From contig NC_063022.1 in assembly GCF_020509005.1 (NCBI RefSeq), positions 434,001 to 498,000 of the forward strand: a stretch of DNA of 64,000 bases. The letters are read 5' to 3'. This document shows positions 44,383-56,000 of the stretch, piece after piece. The notes under the pieces are model-generated. The model was not told where the DNA came from and did not search any database. It saw only the letters and a list, made by a program, of their open reading frames with translations. The translations under genes were made by a program, and so were the position numbers. Source of the DNA: Fulvia fulva. Lineage: Eukaryota > Ascomycota > Dothideomycetes > Mycosphaerellales > Mycosphaerellaceae. Positions within the stretch are counted from its first letter, which is position 1; every line of letters begins with the position of its first letter.

Positions 44383-45566
44383 ATGAAGAGCACCGGCTTC
44401 TTCACCAGCTCCCCCAAGAACGTCGCTGCCTGGGCCTTGAAGTCGAAGGAACGACCATTGACGGTCTCATCGGCGCCATACACCAAACCACCAAAGGGGC
44501 ACGTCGTGATCAAAGTCTACGATGTCGCAGTCAATCCGATCGATTGGATTCTGCAAGAAGATGATATCTTCAAATCAAAGTACCCCACTGTCTTCGGTTC
44601 AGATGCAGCCGGAGAGATCTCCGAGGTGGCGGACGATGTGAAAGACTTCCAGATTGGGACCAGAGTGATAGCGTGAGTCCTCCGGTCTTCCGTGAATCTC
44701 TGTCGATGATATACCTGACCAGTATCACAACAGCCACTGCTCCCGCGCCCCAGACTCCGACCTTCCCAGCGGCGCCACCGGAGCCTTCCAGAAATACGTC
44801 GTAGTCCAGGCTTCAGCAGTAGCAGAACTACCCTACAAGATTCCCTCCTCCACCGGCGTCGTCCTGCCCCTCGGAATCTCCACAGCTTCCGCAGGACTCT
44901 ACCAAAAGGACTTCCTAAACCTGCCCTACCCCGTCACAGACGACAAGCCCAAACCTCTCAACCGGACGCTCCTAGTCTGGGGCGGCAGCTCCAGCGTTGG
45001 ATCCTGTGCACTCCAGCTCGCTGTCGCATCTGGCGTGGAAGTCGTCACGACATGTTCTGAGAATAATTTTGATTATGTGAAAGGACTTGGTGCAGCGGCG
45101 GCGTTCGATTACCGGGGAAAGGATGTGGAGGACCAGGTTGTGAAGTGGTTGGACGGGAAGACGGTGGTCGGCGCCTATCATGCTGTGGGTGAAGGTGGTG
45201 CGCAGGCGGCTGCGAGGATTGTGGATCGGAGTAAAGGCAAGGCGATTGTGGTGACGGTGCGAGGAGTGCCGGAGAAGGGGGTCCCGAGCAGTGTGAGGAT
45301 GAAAGCTAGTGAGTCTTATCCAACAATTCATCCTCTGATTAGTGTGCTGATGTGTTGTGTCAGTCGGTGCCACGGCTATCTTCTCGAACGAGGTCGGTCC
45401 CAAGATCTGGCGGGAGTTCCTACCCAAGGCGTTGAAGAATGGCACAATCGTACCCAAACCAGACCCCAAAATTGTTGGCGAGAATCTCAGATCGGTGCAG
45501 CTCGGTCTCGATACGCAGAAGAAAGGTGTCAGCGCTGAAAAGGTAGTCGTGTCATACATAAATTAA
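44383..45566 (+). CDS. Zinc-type alcohol dehydrogenase-like (MDR) oxidoreductase
   Basis: Exons 44383-44672, 44734-45308 and 45364-45566, 355 aa. Introns of 61 and 55 bp have GTGAGT donors and CAG acceptors and keep frame. The GroES-like part has VVIKVYDVAVNPIDW and YPTVFGSDAAGEI. The Rossmann part has LLVWGGSSSVGSCALQLA, the GGSSSVG version of the AxGGVG cofactor loop, followed by VVTTCSENNFDYVKGLGA. This is the enoyl-reductase/quinone-reductase branch of the medium-chain family, which lacks the catalytic zinc Cys set and uses NADPH. Substrate unknown; fungal relatives are often trans-acting enoyl reductases of polyketide pathways or stand-alone detoxifiers. No PKS is nearby. Confidence 0.87.
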
Positions 45567-45660
45567 CAATAAAACTGGCCAGGGCTGCGTGAGCATCATG
45601 AAAGTCTTCGTTACCAACAAGAAAAAAAGCACGAAAAACATCAACACCACCACCCCATCC

Positions 45661-47345
45661 TCACGACTTCTGACTTCCCGCGCTCCCCTCCCTGCTCAAC
45701 CCCTTCTCCAAATCCGTCTCATCCGACTCTTCCATCCCATGAATCTTATCCGCCAACTTATTCAACCCCAACATCTTCGCCATGCCACAACTCTCCTCCA
45801 ACCCCTGCGTCTTCACCTCATGTCCCTTCTGCTCGATCTCCATCCCCGCCTGCTTCCACCTCCCGCACGAATAATTCACCGGACTCTCCCCGCCCTTGAA
45901 AATACACAAATCATACACCAACCCGCCCAGCAACGCGCCCGTTACCGTCGCGCAGCAAGGTCCCCAGATCCACCAGTACTGGTGCGCGTTGAAGAGGGAG
46001 GTGGGGTAGCCTACTGTTATGGCGGCGAGGCGGGGGCCAATGTCGCGGACAGGGTTGAAGCAGCCGCCTGTGCTGAAGCCGAGGGACATGGTGACGGTGG
46101 TGGTTAGGAGGCCGATTATGAAGGCGTGCATTCCGGCTCCGGGCGGGGAGTTGGAGGAATCACCTAGGGCCAGGATGGAGCAGCCTATCACGGCTGTGCC
46201 GAGCATTTCGGTGAAGAAGGCGGTCGAGTTGGAAATCCAGTCCTTGGGCTGGGTGTAAATGTATGGCCCCGTTGATGCGGGGTCGAGGATGCCGCTGGAG
46301 TAGTGGAGGATGTCGTCGCGGTAGACGGCGAAGGCGAGGAGCGCGCCGGTGTAGGCGCCGAGGAGCTGGACGAGGATGTAGATGGGGACACGCCGTGCTG
46401 GGAAACCGCGGAAGACGGAGAGCATGATTGTTAGGGAAGGGTTGAGGAAAGCACCGCTGCCGCCACCGGCGATGTAGATTGCCAGCATGACGGCGAAGCC
46501 CCAGCACCAGTACATGCATTGCATGCTCCCGGTTTGAAAGTCGGAGGTTACGACGGAGAGGTTGCCGCTGATGCCGATGAAGATGAGGATGGTGGTGCCG
46601 AGCCATTCTGCCAGGGGCCGTTGGAAGTGCATGCGGAATTTGGCCCATTGGTTGAAGGGTTTGGGTTTGCCTTGTTCCATTGCGGCTTGGTTTCGGAAGT
46701 CTTGGTATTCGGATTCATTGTCGGGGACTTGGTCTTCGGGGATTGGGTGGAGGTTGGTTTTGTCTTCGGATTGTCGATTTATAAATTGGCGGGAGGGTGT
46801 TGGTGGTTGCGGTATTGAGGGGAATTGATATCCTGTTTCTTCGTCTTCTGCAGTTGGTTGGTCATCGACTGGATGGACACTTAGCGTATATCTTTCGAGG
46901 CAGGTTTCGTTGGCCATGACTTACAGTTATCCTGCTCAGTGTTGCTGTTGCGCCCGTAGCTGTCATGCCGCCGTGCATCATTCGCCTGAACAGAGCCTCG
47001 TTGCTGTCGGGACTCCCCAACCTGAGGCGCCGTCTCTGCCTCGCCTTTTTCTTCAGGCTGCACCGCCGGCTTCTTGTCGGGATTTTGCCTCTGGTTCTTG
47101 AATCTCACTTGATGCGGAAAAGTCCTTGCCAAACTGAAGCTGGGATTCGGATCTTCATAGTGGTTGTCCATCAAAGGGTTCATCTCTCGGTATCCTTCTT
47201 GATAGTACGTGTTATGCGGGTCAGCTCTGGGCTGCCCTTGTTGTGGCCCGGCCAGTGAGTATTCATCATTCCCATAGGTCCTGTTAGTGAGCCTACTTCT
47301 GGCAGTTTGCTGGCGTTCGCCGTTGTTTGGTCTATTGCCTGACAT
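45661..47345 (-). CDS. Aquaglyceroporin-like MIP channel with long N-terminal tail
   Basis: Exons 47345-46925 and 46868-45661, 542 aa. The 56-bp intron has GTAAGT, GCTAAG and CCAG and joins in phase (DN|F|DDQPTAED). The first about 225 residues are polar and probably cytosolic. The channel has about six membrane segments with the two half-helix motifs FLNPSL (283-285 NPS) and CFNPVRD (412-414 NPV), both deviating from NPA. Asp after the Arg of the second motif is typical of glycerol-conducting members. NPS in the first loop also occurs in the yeast glycerol exporter Fps1. The C-terminal tail is charged. It is convergent with the oxidoreductase, 94 bp apart. Likely role: glycerol or small-solute flux across the plasma membrane. 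Confidence 0.88.
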
Positions 47346-48560
47346 CACTTTGTCTCGACGAGGTAAGGGAGAGTACGCGCGAGGAATGTGAACCTACAAG
47401 CTGTATCGGGGTGGCAGTTTTAAATCGAACACGGTGTGCCCGAGCTCGTACCCTGAGATGATGCTGACCTGACCAACGATGTGGAGCCATACAAACACCC
47501 CAGACGAGTAACAGAGAGGTGTGCTGTCGTACAGTGTTGTCTTAGCAGTACGCACGTCTTGCGTGTCGCCCCAACGCGGACTGGGGGCCGTGTTCGATGC
47601 TGGTGATTGAGGCGTGGGCTGCCAATCATGTCGTGTAGAGGCCACCACAGAAGAGCAAAAAGTTGTGCTGACGCCACAGCAAGCTTGCGCATGTTGACGA
47701 ATTTTCTATTTCCCCGTAGTCGAGCAGCCATCGTTGATGTTAGCGCCACAGCACGGCTCGGTGAAGATAGGCGGCCCGAAAAATGCAGGACGATGCCGTG
47801 TGCTGATAAGATCGGTATCTGGGTCTCTGAAGAGGCTAGCAAGCATCGCAGTGGATTGCGGCCGCCGTCGCAGCCGTTTCACTCTGCTTTTGTGTCGTGG
47901 AAGCGAATCACAGAGCCCTTCGCTGTCACGATATGGTGAGCGTTTGGGATGAGGTGCGGTTGGCAAGGGGTATGTCATAGTGACAAGCATTTTTTCGGTA
48001 TCATCAGCCGACAGCATCCCTGCACTATTAGGGCGTAGGTATTTGGGCTGGGAATAAGGAAAGAAGCTCCTTCACTGACCTCTTCAACCGCGAGACACAA
48101 CACAAAAGTATGTGAGCGAACCGCAGTACAGGCCATGTCCCAGCTCGATCGGATCGTGAGATCTTGCTCAGGACCACCAACCATTGCCGCAGCCTCCTCT
48201 TGCCAGAATGGCCCATCAATAAGACATGACTCTGACGCGGATCGGAGCCACGAACGATACCACCCGCGAAGGACTGAATCGACGACATGAGGTGGCCAGC
48301 TGGAATGTGACCCAATCTCCATCCGCCGCTCGCGCGCGCAATCAAAGAAAACGTGATTTTCCACAACCAGGCTGGCGGAACAGATCTCGGAGTCTGGCAA
48401 CGACTATCCGAATACCAACGGCGTGGAAGGGCATCTTCAACCGTGGTCATACGGACGATGTTTCGAAAATGTTCCTGCACAAAATTATACCAAGGCCTAC
48501 CAAGAAGCGCCATCGCATTCGTTCGTCAAGGTCATCAACTCATCTCCGCTCGTACGGGTA
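47346..48560. other. Intergenic, no feature seen
   Basis: About 1.2 kb with only unsupported overlapping frames. It holds the promoter of the aquaglyceroporin gene. Confidence 0.5.
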
Positions 48561-49760
48561 TCACACCTCCTCTTTGCTTCTGCGAAACAATCGAAACAGG
48601 CCGCCTCTCTTCTTCGGCTCCGGTGCGAATTTGGGGTTGTTGAGTGGCCAGCCATTTTCCTCGGCTTCCTTGTTGAGTCGCAACATGGCATCGAAATCGT
48701 ACGGTTCTGCCCACTTGTGCATTGGGATTTCGCCGAGCTTGGTGCATGTGGTATCGATGGAGTAGTATGTCGGAGTCGACTTCTGCAATCTTCGCGGCAT
48801 TGGTGGAAGAGGTGCGACATACGCAGGTAATTGCTCGTGGTCGGTCACCGCTATATCCAGGACTGGAGTCGAGCGACTGCTGCGGAGTGCATCTGGGTGA
48901 TGGATCGGACGCTGACAGATGTCCATCGCAGGCTGCTTTCTGTGTGTCTGAGGAGGATTCCCGCCTCCACTCATTCTTGATGCTGTCTCTCGAGTTGACG
49001 ATTCAGGCAATGCGAGAGACACGCTCGACTGCATCTTCGACGTGCTTGTGCTTGAGCTTGACTTCTTCCTCTTGTCGCCCGGCCTGACCATGGCGACTTG
49101 TGACGGTCTTTTGAGTCTGCGATAACAACTCGCGCGAGCATTGGGCCTTTGACCCTGGTATGCTTGTGCCCTGACACCGCCTTCCTGCTCCTGCTGTAGA
49201 TGGCACTCTCGTTACTGGGCCGATCCTGCTTTTGACGTGGTCCGTCAAGCCTCGAAGGCACACGGCTTTGTGTCATTCGATGAAACAGCTGTCGCAACGT
49301 TCTGCAGGTATCGTCTCGCGATCGTTCGGACAGGTTCGTCAGCGATTGATAGTCGAGCTTGGCGTCATGTTTATCTCTGGTGAGGAAGGTATTGATGATT
49401 GTAACAAGTCCGGTGTTGAGCTTCAGCAAGATCTCCGCAAGCGACGTTTGTGCAATGCCTACCATATGTCAAGCGCTGTCTGCATGCGACTCTGAACAAC
49501 ATACCATCACCTTGTGCAAAGTGCTCTCCAGCAGCGTATACACTTCTTTGATACTCCCTACCAATCTCCTCTGGTCCCAACCTCAAGCTTTGGGCCAGTC
49601 TGTTCTCATCTTCGTTCCCTGTCTCATTATGATTATTCTTCTTCCTACTTCTCCTCTGCTTCCTGCTCTGCGACTCCCGAAACTTCCTGAACACGTCCAG
49701 ACCACTGGTAAGGGAGGCGATGATTGAGAGCACGCAACTCGATACGTTCGTCTGGGCCAT
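48561..49760 (-). pseudogene. Conserved fungal hypothetical gene with an apparent frameshift
   Basis: Exon 1 is 49760-49505 (MAQTNVSSCVLSIIASLTSG; SLRLGPEEIGREYQRSVYA). A 46-bp intron (GTATGT to TAG) leads to exon 2 from 49458, with IAQTSLAEILLKLNTGLVTI and LDYQSLTNLSERSRDD then LRQLFHRM. Near 49,100-49,120, at an AAAA run, sense shifts to another frame that gives VAMVRPGDKRKKSSSST and ends with STPTYYSIDTTCTKLGEI, HKWAEPYDFDAM and RGGLFRLFRRSK at 48,561. I recall this N-terminal helical block and KLGEI-HKWAEP-GLFRLFRR tail together in hypothetical proteins of other fungi, so both frames belong to one gene. A real one-base indel or a sequencing error would explain it. No function is known to me. 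Confidence 0.6.
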
Positions 49761-51108
49761 CGCTCACGGTCGCGACTAGAGGCCACCAGACTATGAGGTC
49801 GTTGCAAGACTAGAAGAGTCAACACTCCCTCATCCTCTCCGAATTCCAAATGTGCCAGCGCGTGTCTTGTCCTTGAAACAGAACCTGTCGCACAGAATCT
49901 GCAAACACCCACAAACGACTTACTGCCACCTCAGTCCTACCGCAGAGGTTACCGCAGGTGCCTCGAAGCGATGCGAGCGACGTTCGGCCACGACGAGGCG
50001 GACATGCAAACATATTGCCTCGCCTGCAGGCGAGGCCGTGAACTATCCAGGCATAGAGTAGATGCCTCGTGCCTTACCGAGCGCGTAAACAAGCAGGCGT
50101 TCGTGCCCATTTGCTGGACCTGCATAGACAGCTGCAGGACCGGCAAGATAGATGGTGATGACTGGATGAGAGCTGCAGATGCCGTGAACTGTGTTGAGAA
50201 ATGCTCCGAGGGGTGTTGGGTGGGTCGTGCTCAAGCTTGGGGGTGTCCGAGGTCTGGAGCTGTGAAGATGACGTGGTTGTTGATGGTGGTTGCTGGTGTC
50301 ATGAGGATGCTGGATGGATCATATGTTGAGGGATGTCAGGGACAGTTTTGCTGCTGATTGGGACAATCTTCTTCATCAAAAGGAGTTGAGTCGGCCGAGT
50401 GAAACCTGCGGGCAGCAACGCACAATATCTGGATTGTCATACTGTAGAAAGGAACTCGCCAAATGCCGATCATCACTGTGCCCGCCATACGACTTCAACC
50501 GACATCAGACCATGCTCAAATTGATTCAAAAGCACAATCAGATCGAAATTGACAAGATCTCGTTCCCAGACCTGGAGCGTGACCTTCTACAGAAGTCCCA
50601 TATGTTTACCTTGCATCATACCTCAGCACTAGATGACTAACGGCTTGATCACCTTTGCTCGGCATAAGCGCCACGTGAATGAATCGCGTGACTGACAACA
50701 GGCGCGTCATGCAACGTGACGTCCACAGCGATAACTCCTTCGTTTGCGAACTCCCTGAAGCCAGATAGCATACCTTCCAGGCAGCATCGCCGACATAGCT
50801 TCCACTTGTCTTCTACTCAGGCCATAGCTGTCCTCATATAGCCACTTCAAAGGCAAGTCGTTCCTCACACGCGAGCTTCAACCAGCTAGATAGCCTCTAT
50901 CGCTTCCCCGATCAAGCTGCCGCAGTCGGATATCGGGCCTGTGCACGTTGCGGCAGAGTCAACGAGACGCCCGTCCGAGGTGGACATTACTCGTGACGAC
51001 AGCAAGCGGTCAACCTTCGTGACTGTAGACATCTCTCAGCCAACTGACAGCGTCTGAAGCGAAACAAACAGAACACGCCCAGACCACAGCGAGAGCGTAC
51101 GAAACAAC
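49761..51108. other. Intergenic region, no gene supported
   Basis: It contains a perfect 20-bp palindrome (50,017-50,036) and a 108-codon frame at 50,314-50,640 with no recognisable features. It holds promoters for the flanking divergent genes. Confidence 0.5.
50017..50036. repeat. 20-bp perfect palindrome
   Basis: GCCTCGCCTGCAGGCGAGGC is its own reverse complement and is GC-rich, centred on a PstI-type CTGCAG. Confidence 0.95.
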
Positions 51109-51630
51109 ATGGCAGACTTCCTCGCCAACCTCTGGGAGTCCGTCTTCACCGCCGGTCCCACCCCAACCCTCCTCGTAGCAACCAACGTAACCTTCGGCGC
51201 TCTCCAAATCCTCCTTGCCGGCCTCCTCTTCGCAACCTACAGCATCCACTTCGCTATCCTCTCAGTCCTGTCGGGCGGTCTCTGGTGGAGCACAAACTGG
51301 TTCGCGACAGAGTTACAGCAAGCACAAGCAAAAGAGGCCGAAGCAGAGCGTCTACGGCGGAGGCAGAAGCAAGATGAGGCAGACGATGAGGGAGAAGATA
51401 CCGAGGTGGAGGATGCGGGGCGTATGAAGGAGAGCTTTACGTTTGAGCCGACGAAGGGAGACGAGAAGATACGGAAGGAGATATTGGATGCCATGGGAGC
51501 GGCGCCGGCGACTGGGTCGCAGGCTGTGCCGGGAGGTGTGCAGACTAGGCAGAGGAAAGTGGAGGAGGGAAATGTCAGTGCGAGTGAGATAAGTACGGAC
51601 AGTGAGTGGGAGAAGGTTGAGGGACGGTGA
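51109..51630 (+). CDS. PKR1: Pkr1-like ER membrane protein, V-ATPase assembly factor
   Basis: A 173-codon intronless frame. The N-terminus has the family signature: FLANLWESVFTAGPTPTLLV, then two membrane helices (ATNVTFGALQILLAGLLF; IHFAILSVLSGGLWW). A Glu/Arg-rich helix and a disordered acidic tail follow. Yeast Pkr1 sits in the endoplasmic reticulum and helps assemble the membrane sector of the vacuolar proton pump. The protein is slightly longer than the yeast one because of the tail. Confidence 0.85.
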   Translation: MADFLANLWESVFTAGPTPTLLVATNVTFGALQILLAGLLFATYSIHFAILSVLSGGLWWSTNWFATELQQAQAKEAEAERLRRRQKQDEADDEGEDTEVEDAGRMKESFTFEPTKGDEKIRKEILDAMGAAPATGSQAVPGGVQTRQRKVEEGNVSASEISTDSEWEKVEGR

Positions 51631-51915
51631 GTGTCTTTGCAGGACCTGGACATGTTCGGGGTGCGTGCTTCAACAAGCCAACTACGGCTATGCTACTGAA
51701 TGAACATTCTGACCGACTTTTCACGGCTCTGAACATTTACCCTGCTTTGAAACATCCGGAGACTGAGCGATGATGCTACGGTGGAGCCAGTAAGGCCAGT
51801 CACGAAGTCTGGTAAGCAACCACACGATGCAGAATTGGCATTCTGAAATCTGGCATCTTCGCATCTCAATCTTGCTGACCAACGTTGACTGTTCACACAC
51901 TACTGACCAGCGACC

Positions 51916-52740
51916 ATGAGCCAACTCACAGCGGGACCGACGCCTGAGCAGACATCGATCTTACATCGCCTCGCACCAGAGCTCAGGAACGATATCTTCA
52001 GCCATGTGCTGCAGTTTACCGAGCCCATCAACATCAGCAGGAACGAAACAGGCTGGTGTAACCACTCTCGCTGGCAAAGCGTCGTCCAACCACTAGGCAT
52101 CAGCCGCACATGCAGACAATTTCACGCAGAGACTGCACCTCGTTTCTACACCGAGAACACATTCCGTATAGCGTCGACCTGCAATGCTGTCGCCCTACCA
52201 AACGTCGGACACTTCCTGGCCATGATAGGTCCTACCAACGCACACGCTCTCAAAGGACTGACCGTAATATGGACGCCTCCGGGCCCAAAATCTGGTATAT
52301 ACCGCGGCGTCAGCAACACGAAGCGTGCAGTATGTGAAGCCATCAATGCACACCAGAAAGCAGGCGCCTCCATGATGCTCGGTGTCTCCGCTGCAGAGCA
52401 CTCGACTCTGACGACAAAGCTTCGCCCCTCGCCTCTCGATTCGCCGACGACCTTCGTGCACTTGGAGCTACGCTTTCTTCTGTGCGTTTGCCCGGCGCTC
52501 GCAAGCAAGATATACACAATGCGACTGGATTGGACGGATCTAATGCCGTCTTTGCGGCGTGAGTGGGAGAGGCTGGTTTTGATTAGGTCTACGCTGATCT
52601 CGGACCTGATGAGCCACGATCATCTGGTGGCTCACCAGGTGATTCACCATGCGGTTCTTATGGATCAGATGATCGAGAAACTTGGAAGCTTACTGGAAGA
52701 TGAAGGTTATCCAGTCGGCAAGGGGATGCTAGAGGTGTGA
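51916..52740 (+). CDS. Hypothetical protein, 2EXR/F-box-like
   Basis: A 274-codon intronless frame from an ATG. The N-terminal block (ILHRLAPELRNDIFSHVLQF; PLGISRTCRQFHAETAPRFY; ENTFRI) follows the pattern LPxELRNxIY...LLxxCRQIxxEAxxxFY...NxF, frequent in filamentous fungal F-box-related (2EXR-type) proteins. The rest has no motif I know. No signal peptide or membrane helix. Function unknown. Confidence 0.7.
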   Translation: MSQLTAGPTPEQTSILHRLAPELRNDIFSHVLQFTEPINISRNETGWCNHSRWQSVVQPLGISRTCRQFHAETAPRFYTENTFRIASTCNAVALPNVGHFLAMIGPTNAHALKGLTVIWTPPGPKSGIYRGVSNTKRAVCEAINAHQKAGASMMLGVSAAEHSTLTTKLRPSPLDSPTTFVHLELRFLLCVCPALASKIYTMRLDWTDLMPSLRREWERLVLIRSTLISDLMSHDHLVAHQVIHHAVLMDQMIEKLGSLLEDEGYPVGKGMLEV

Positions 52741-53065
52741 TTACTGTCTGGGTATGATGTCAACTGTACAGGAGATGCGTGCACAACGATAGACGCTGAC
52801 AATCCTACCCCCCCAGGCAAGCATGAATGTGCACTGCCCGGATGCGGTATAAAGTATCATCGTCAAAAAAGCAGACCGAGCGGTGATCGTCGAAACTCAA
52901 ACAGCAAGCAGCATTAGCGCGTATCAACGAAGACGCTTGATGACTTCACACATCGTTTTCTCAGTCATACAAATGCATGGCATGCTTCAATTCAGGCAAG
53001 CCTTTTGGAGACATAGTATTTGGTTCATGAATCTACAGATCGATGACTGTACGCACTAGGTGAAC
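52741..53065. other. Intergenic region upstream of the NRPS-like gene
   Basis: GGATGCGGTATAAAGTATC near 52,845 contains a TATAAA box, a possible core promoter about 200 bp upstream of the first ATG. Nothing else was recognised. Confidence 0.45.
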
Positions 53066-56000
53066 ATGCAGTGCACGATAGCAGCACACTTCAGCTGTCC
53101 CACAAGTCAACTCAAACACCGGTCACTTGAAATGTCGCCACATTCGACACTGGCTGAAGGCAGGGGAGGAGAATTGGACCTCCCTATTGTGACCCTCCAG
53201 GAACTGTTCACTGGCCTAGCAGAAGACTTCCCAGACAAGACTGCTCTCATCTGCAGACACCAATCAGCAGACTTTCTACATCAAACTTCAGAATCTTCCA
53301 ACGTTCCCTCACCATGTCTACGCTGGACTCACTCCCAACTTTACGACGCAGGGCACTTGCTAGCCACTAGGCTTCACGCACTGGGCCTGCGAAATGGTAT
53401 GCGAATAGCTGCCTTCCTAAGAAATGGCGCACAGTTCGCTGTTGGCCTCTATGCTGCAGCTCTGCTGGGTGCAGTCTTCGTTCCCATCAATCCAGCTATG
53501 GCGGGCAAGCCGGAGGAAGTGGACCATATGCTTCATACAGCCGATGCGAGCGCTTTGTTAGCATGGGATGTCGATATGGCGAAGGCCCTGGATCGAGCTT
53601 TGAGTGAAGGACACGCCGCCAAGCTTATGGTCAAGGCCATCTGTAACACCGCAGATACATGTCCTGACGGTTGGCACAAGCTGGAGGCCCTACTGGATCC
53701 CAATTCTGGCTACGATCAGCTGCCACTTGAAGATGCAAACAAGGCGCATCTGGATGACCTGGCCGTGATCATTTTCACAAGCGGTACAACTTCGCGTCCC
53801 AAAGGCGTCAAGCAGCTCCACAGGACTCTAGTCGCTGCAGTACGCTCTTCTACCCAGAACCATGCACTTGACTCTTCACGAAGCTTTTGCGACAACTTAC
53901 CTTCCTTCCACATCTTTGGAATCACCTACATGCTGAACTGGTGGAGTGCTGGAGGTAGCGTCTGCTTCCCTTCAGAACTGTTCGACCCTGAAGCTACACT
54001 CCAAGCTATCAACGATGAAAAGCTCACCAATATCGCTGGCGTTCCAACGATGTATCAGGCCATGATTCGAGCGAAGGCGAGTATGAATGTAAGCATGGAG
54101 TCCGTACTTGCTGCTCAGATATCTGGAACAGCGCTTTCGCCGGAGATCTTGAAGCAGATCAGTCAGGGTCTGGGTGTACAAAAAGTTGCTACTTCGTTCG
54201 GTATGAGTGAGGCAACTCCGCTCTGCGCAGTCCCTTATCGGGACCTACCATACGACTTCAGCAAGAGTGAGCTCGTGTGCCTTGGCAAACCCGGCCCTGG
54301 AGCTAGAATCAGGATCTGCAAACCCAACTCCCGTGAAGTTGTCGAGAGAGGCGAATCGGGCGAGCTACATGCTGGAGGTCTCATGGTCACCAATGGATAT
54401 CTCGGAGGCGCGAAAGGCGAGTTTTACGAAGACGACGGGACCTCGTGGCTCGTGTCTGGAGACCAAGCCGTGATGGAGCCGAGTGGAGAGATCTTCGTTA
54501 TGGGCCGATACAAAGACCTGATCATACGAGGTGGGGAGAACATCTCGCCAGCATCAATTGAAGCAGTGGTGGATACTCTGCCAGGCATCACTTCCCAGGT
54601 CATTGGGGTGCCTGATGAGATTGCGGGTGAGGTTCCGCTTGCCATCATCAAGCCTACGACTGGAGATGCCATCGACAAGTATGGGGTGAGGGAAGTAGTT
54701 GCAAAACGAATGGGCGAGCTGTACATACCCGCCGAAACCATTAGTATCCAGGACCTAGGGATCGAAGACTTCCCAAAGACTGATTCCGGCAAGGTCCAGA
54801 AAGCGGAGCTGCGAGGTGTTGTTGCGAACTTCCTGAGCAATCGAGACGAGCAGGAGAATGCGACGAATCGTTCCAGCTCCAATCAGGATACACTCCATCA
54901 GGTGTGGTCAGATTTACTCGGCATGTCGAAGGCGAAGCTCGATGTGTCCACCTCAATTCTGGACCTCGCGGACAGCATCACGATCATGCGGGCTAGTAGT
55001 AAGATCAAACGCAAGATGGGACATGTGCTCACCACAGGGGAAGTCGTTGAATACCCTACGATCGAGCAGCAGGCAGAGCTCCTCGATAGTCGCGACGGAA
55101 CCATGTGCAAATCCCCAAATACCCCACCAGTGGCAATACGGCAAGGTCCACCTGGTGTGAGTGATATGGCTCATGCTCTCGGTAACCCTCGAAGTGTCGA
55201 ACATGCAAGGATGGCATTCGAAAGCGTTGCATCCGAGCTTGGCTTATCATGGGAGCAAGATGTGGAAGACGTCGTGCCGATATGGGATTTCGGACAGGTT
55301 TTGTTGCGCCGGCTTCGTGCACAGTCGTGGAACCATCGACATGCCTGGGTTGCAACGAAGGCGAGTGCTAAGCAGTTGAGGTCTGCATTGGAGACTGCTT
55401 TGACACACCAACCGATGCTTCGCACTATGGCAGCACAGCCGGAGGGCTCACCACCGTTGCATTACATCGTTCGGCCAAGCGAGACATGGTTCAACGCTGT
55501 CATCACGGAGGTCGATGCCGTGGAGAATGCAGAAGATCTACGCACGTTGTGTTTGAATGATCCGAAGCTCGACTTTGCTGCATCGCCTGGTCCACTTTTC
55601 CGAGCGATCATAGTTCCGATCAAAGGGACTGGCACAGCTGGGCTGGTATACCAAGCTCAGCATTCGTGTTTCGATGGATTGTCTATACCGAATCTCCGCG
55701 AGGACTTGAAGACAATACTATCTGAGGGTCAGAATGCCAGCATAGCGCCACGGACGCCCTACAAAGTATTCGCCGATGCACTACTCCTTCACCGCAGCTC
55801 GGCTCAAGCGAACGCTGATGTTGAGTATCATGTACGCCGTCTTCGAGGGCTAGGCAAGATGGAGCAGTCATTCTGGCCAATCCAACGAGCCCCAGAATGG
55901 TTCAAAGGCAACTTCGCCGATGCAGCAGATGACCTTATCAAGAAGCGGCCCCTAATAGACGGCGACAAGAGCATTGGTGTCGACGGCGTAACAAAACGAA

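Noticed and set aside
50314..50640. 108-codon frame with an ATG
   Set aside because: No motif, no homologue in the window and no splice or promoter support; it could be real, but I cannot support it.
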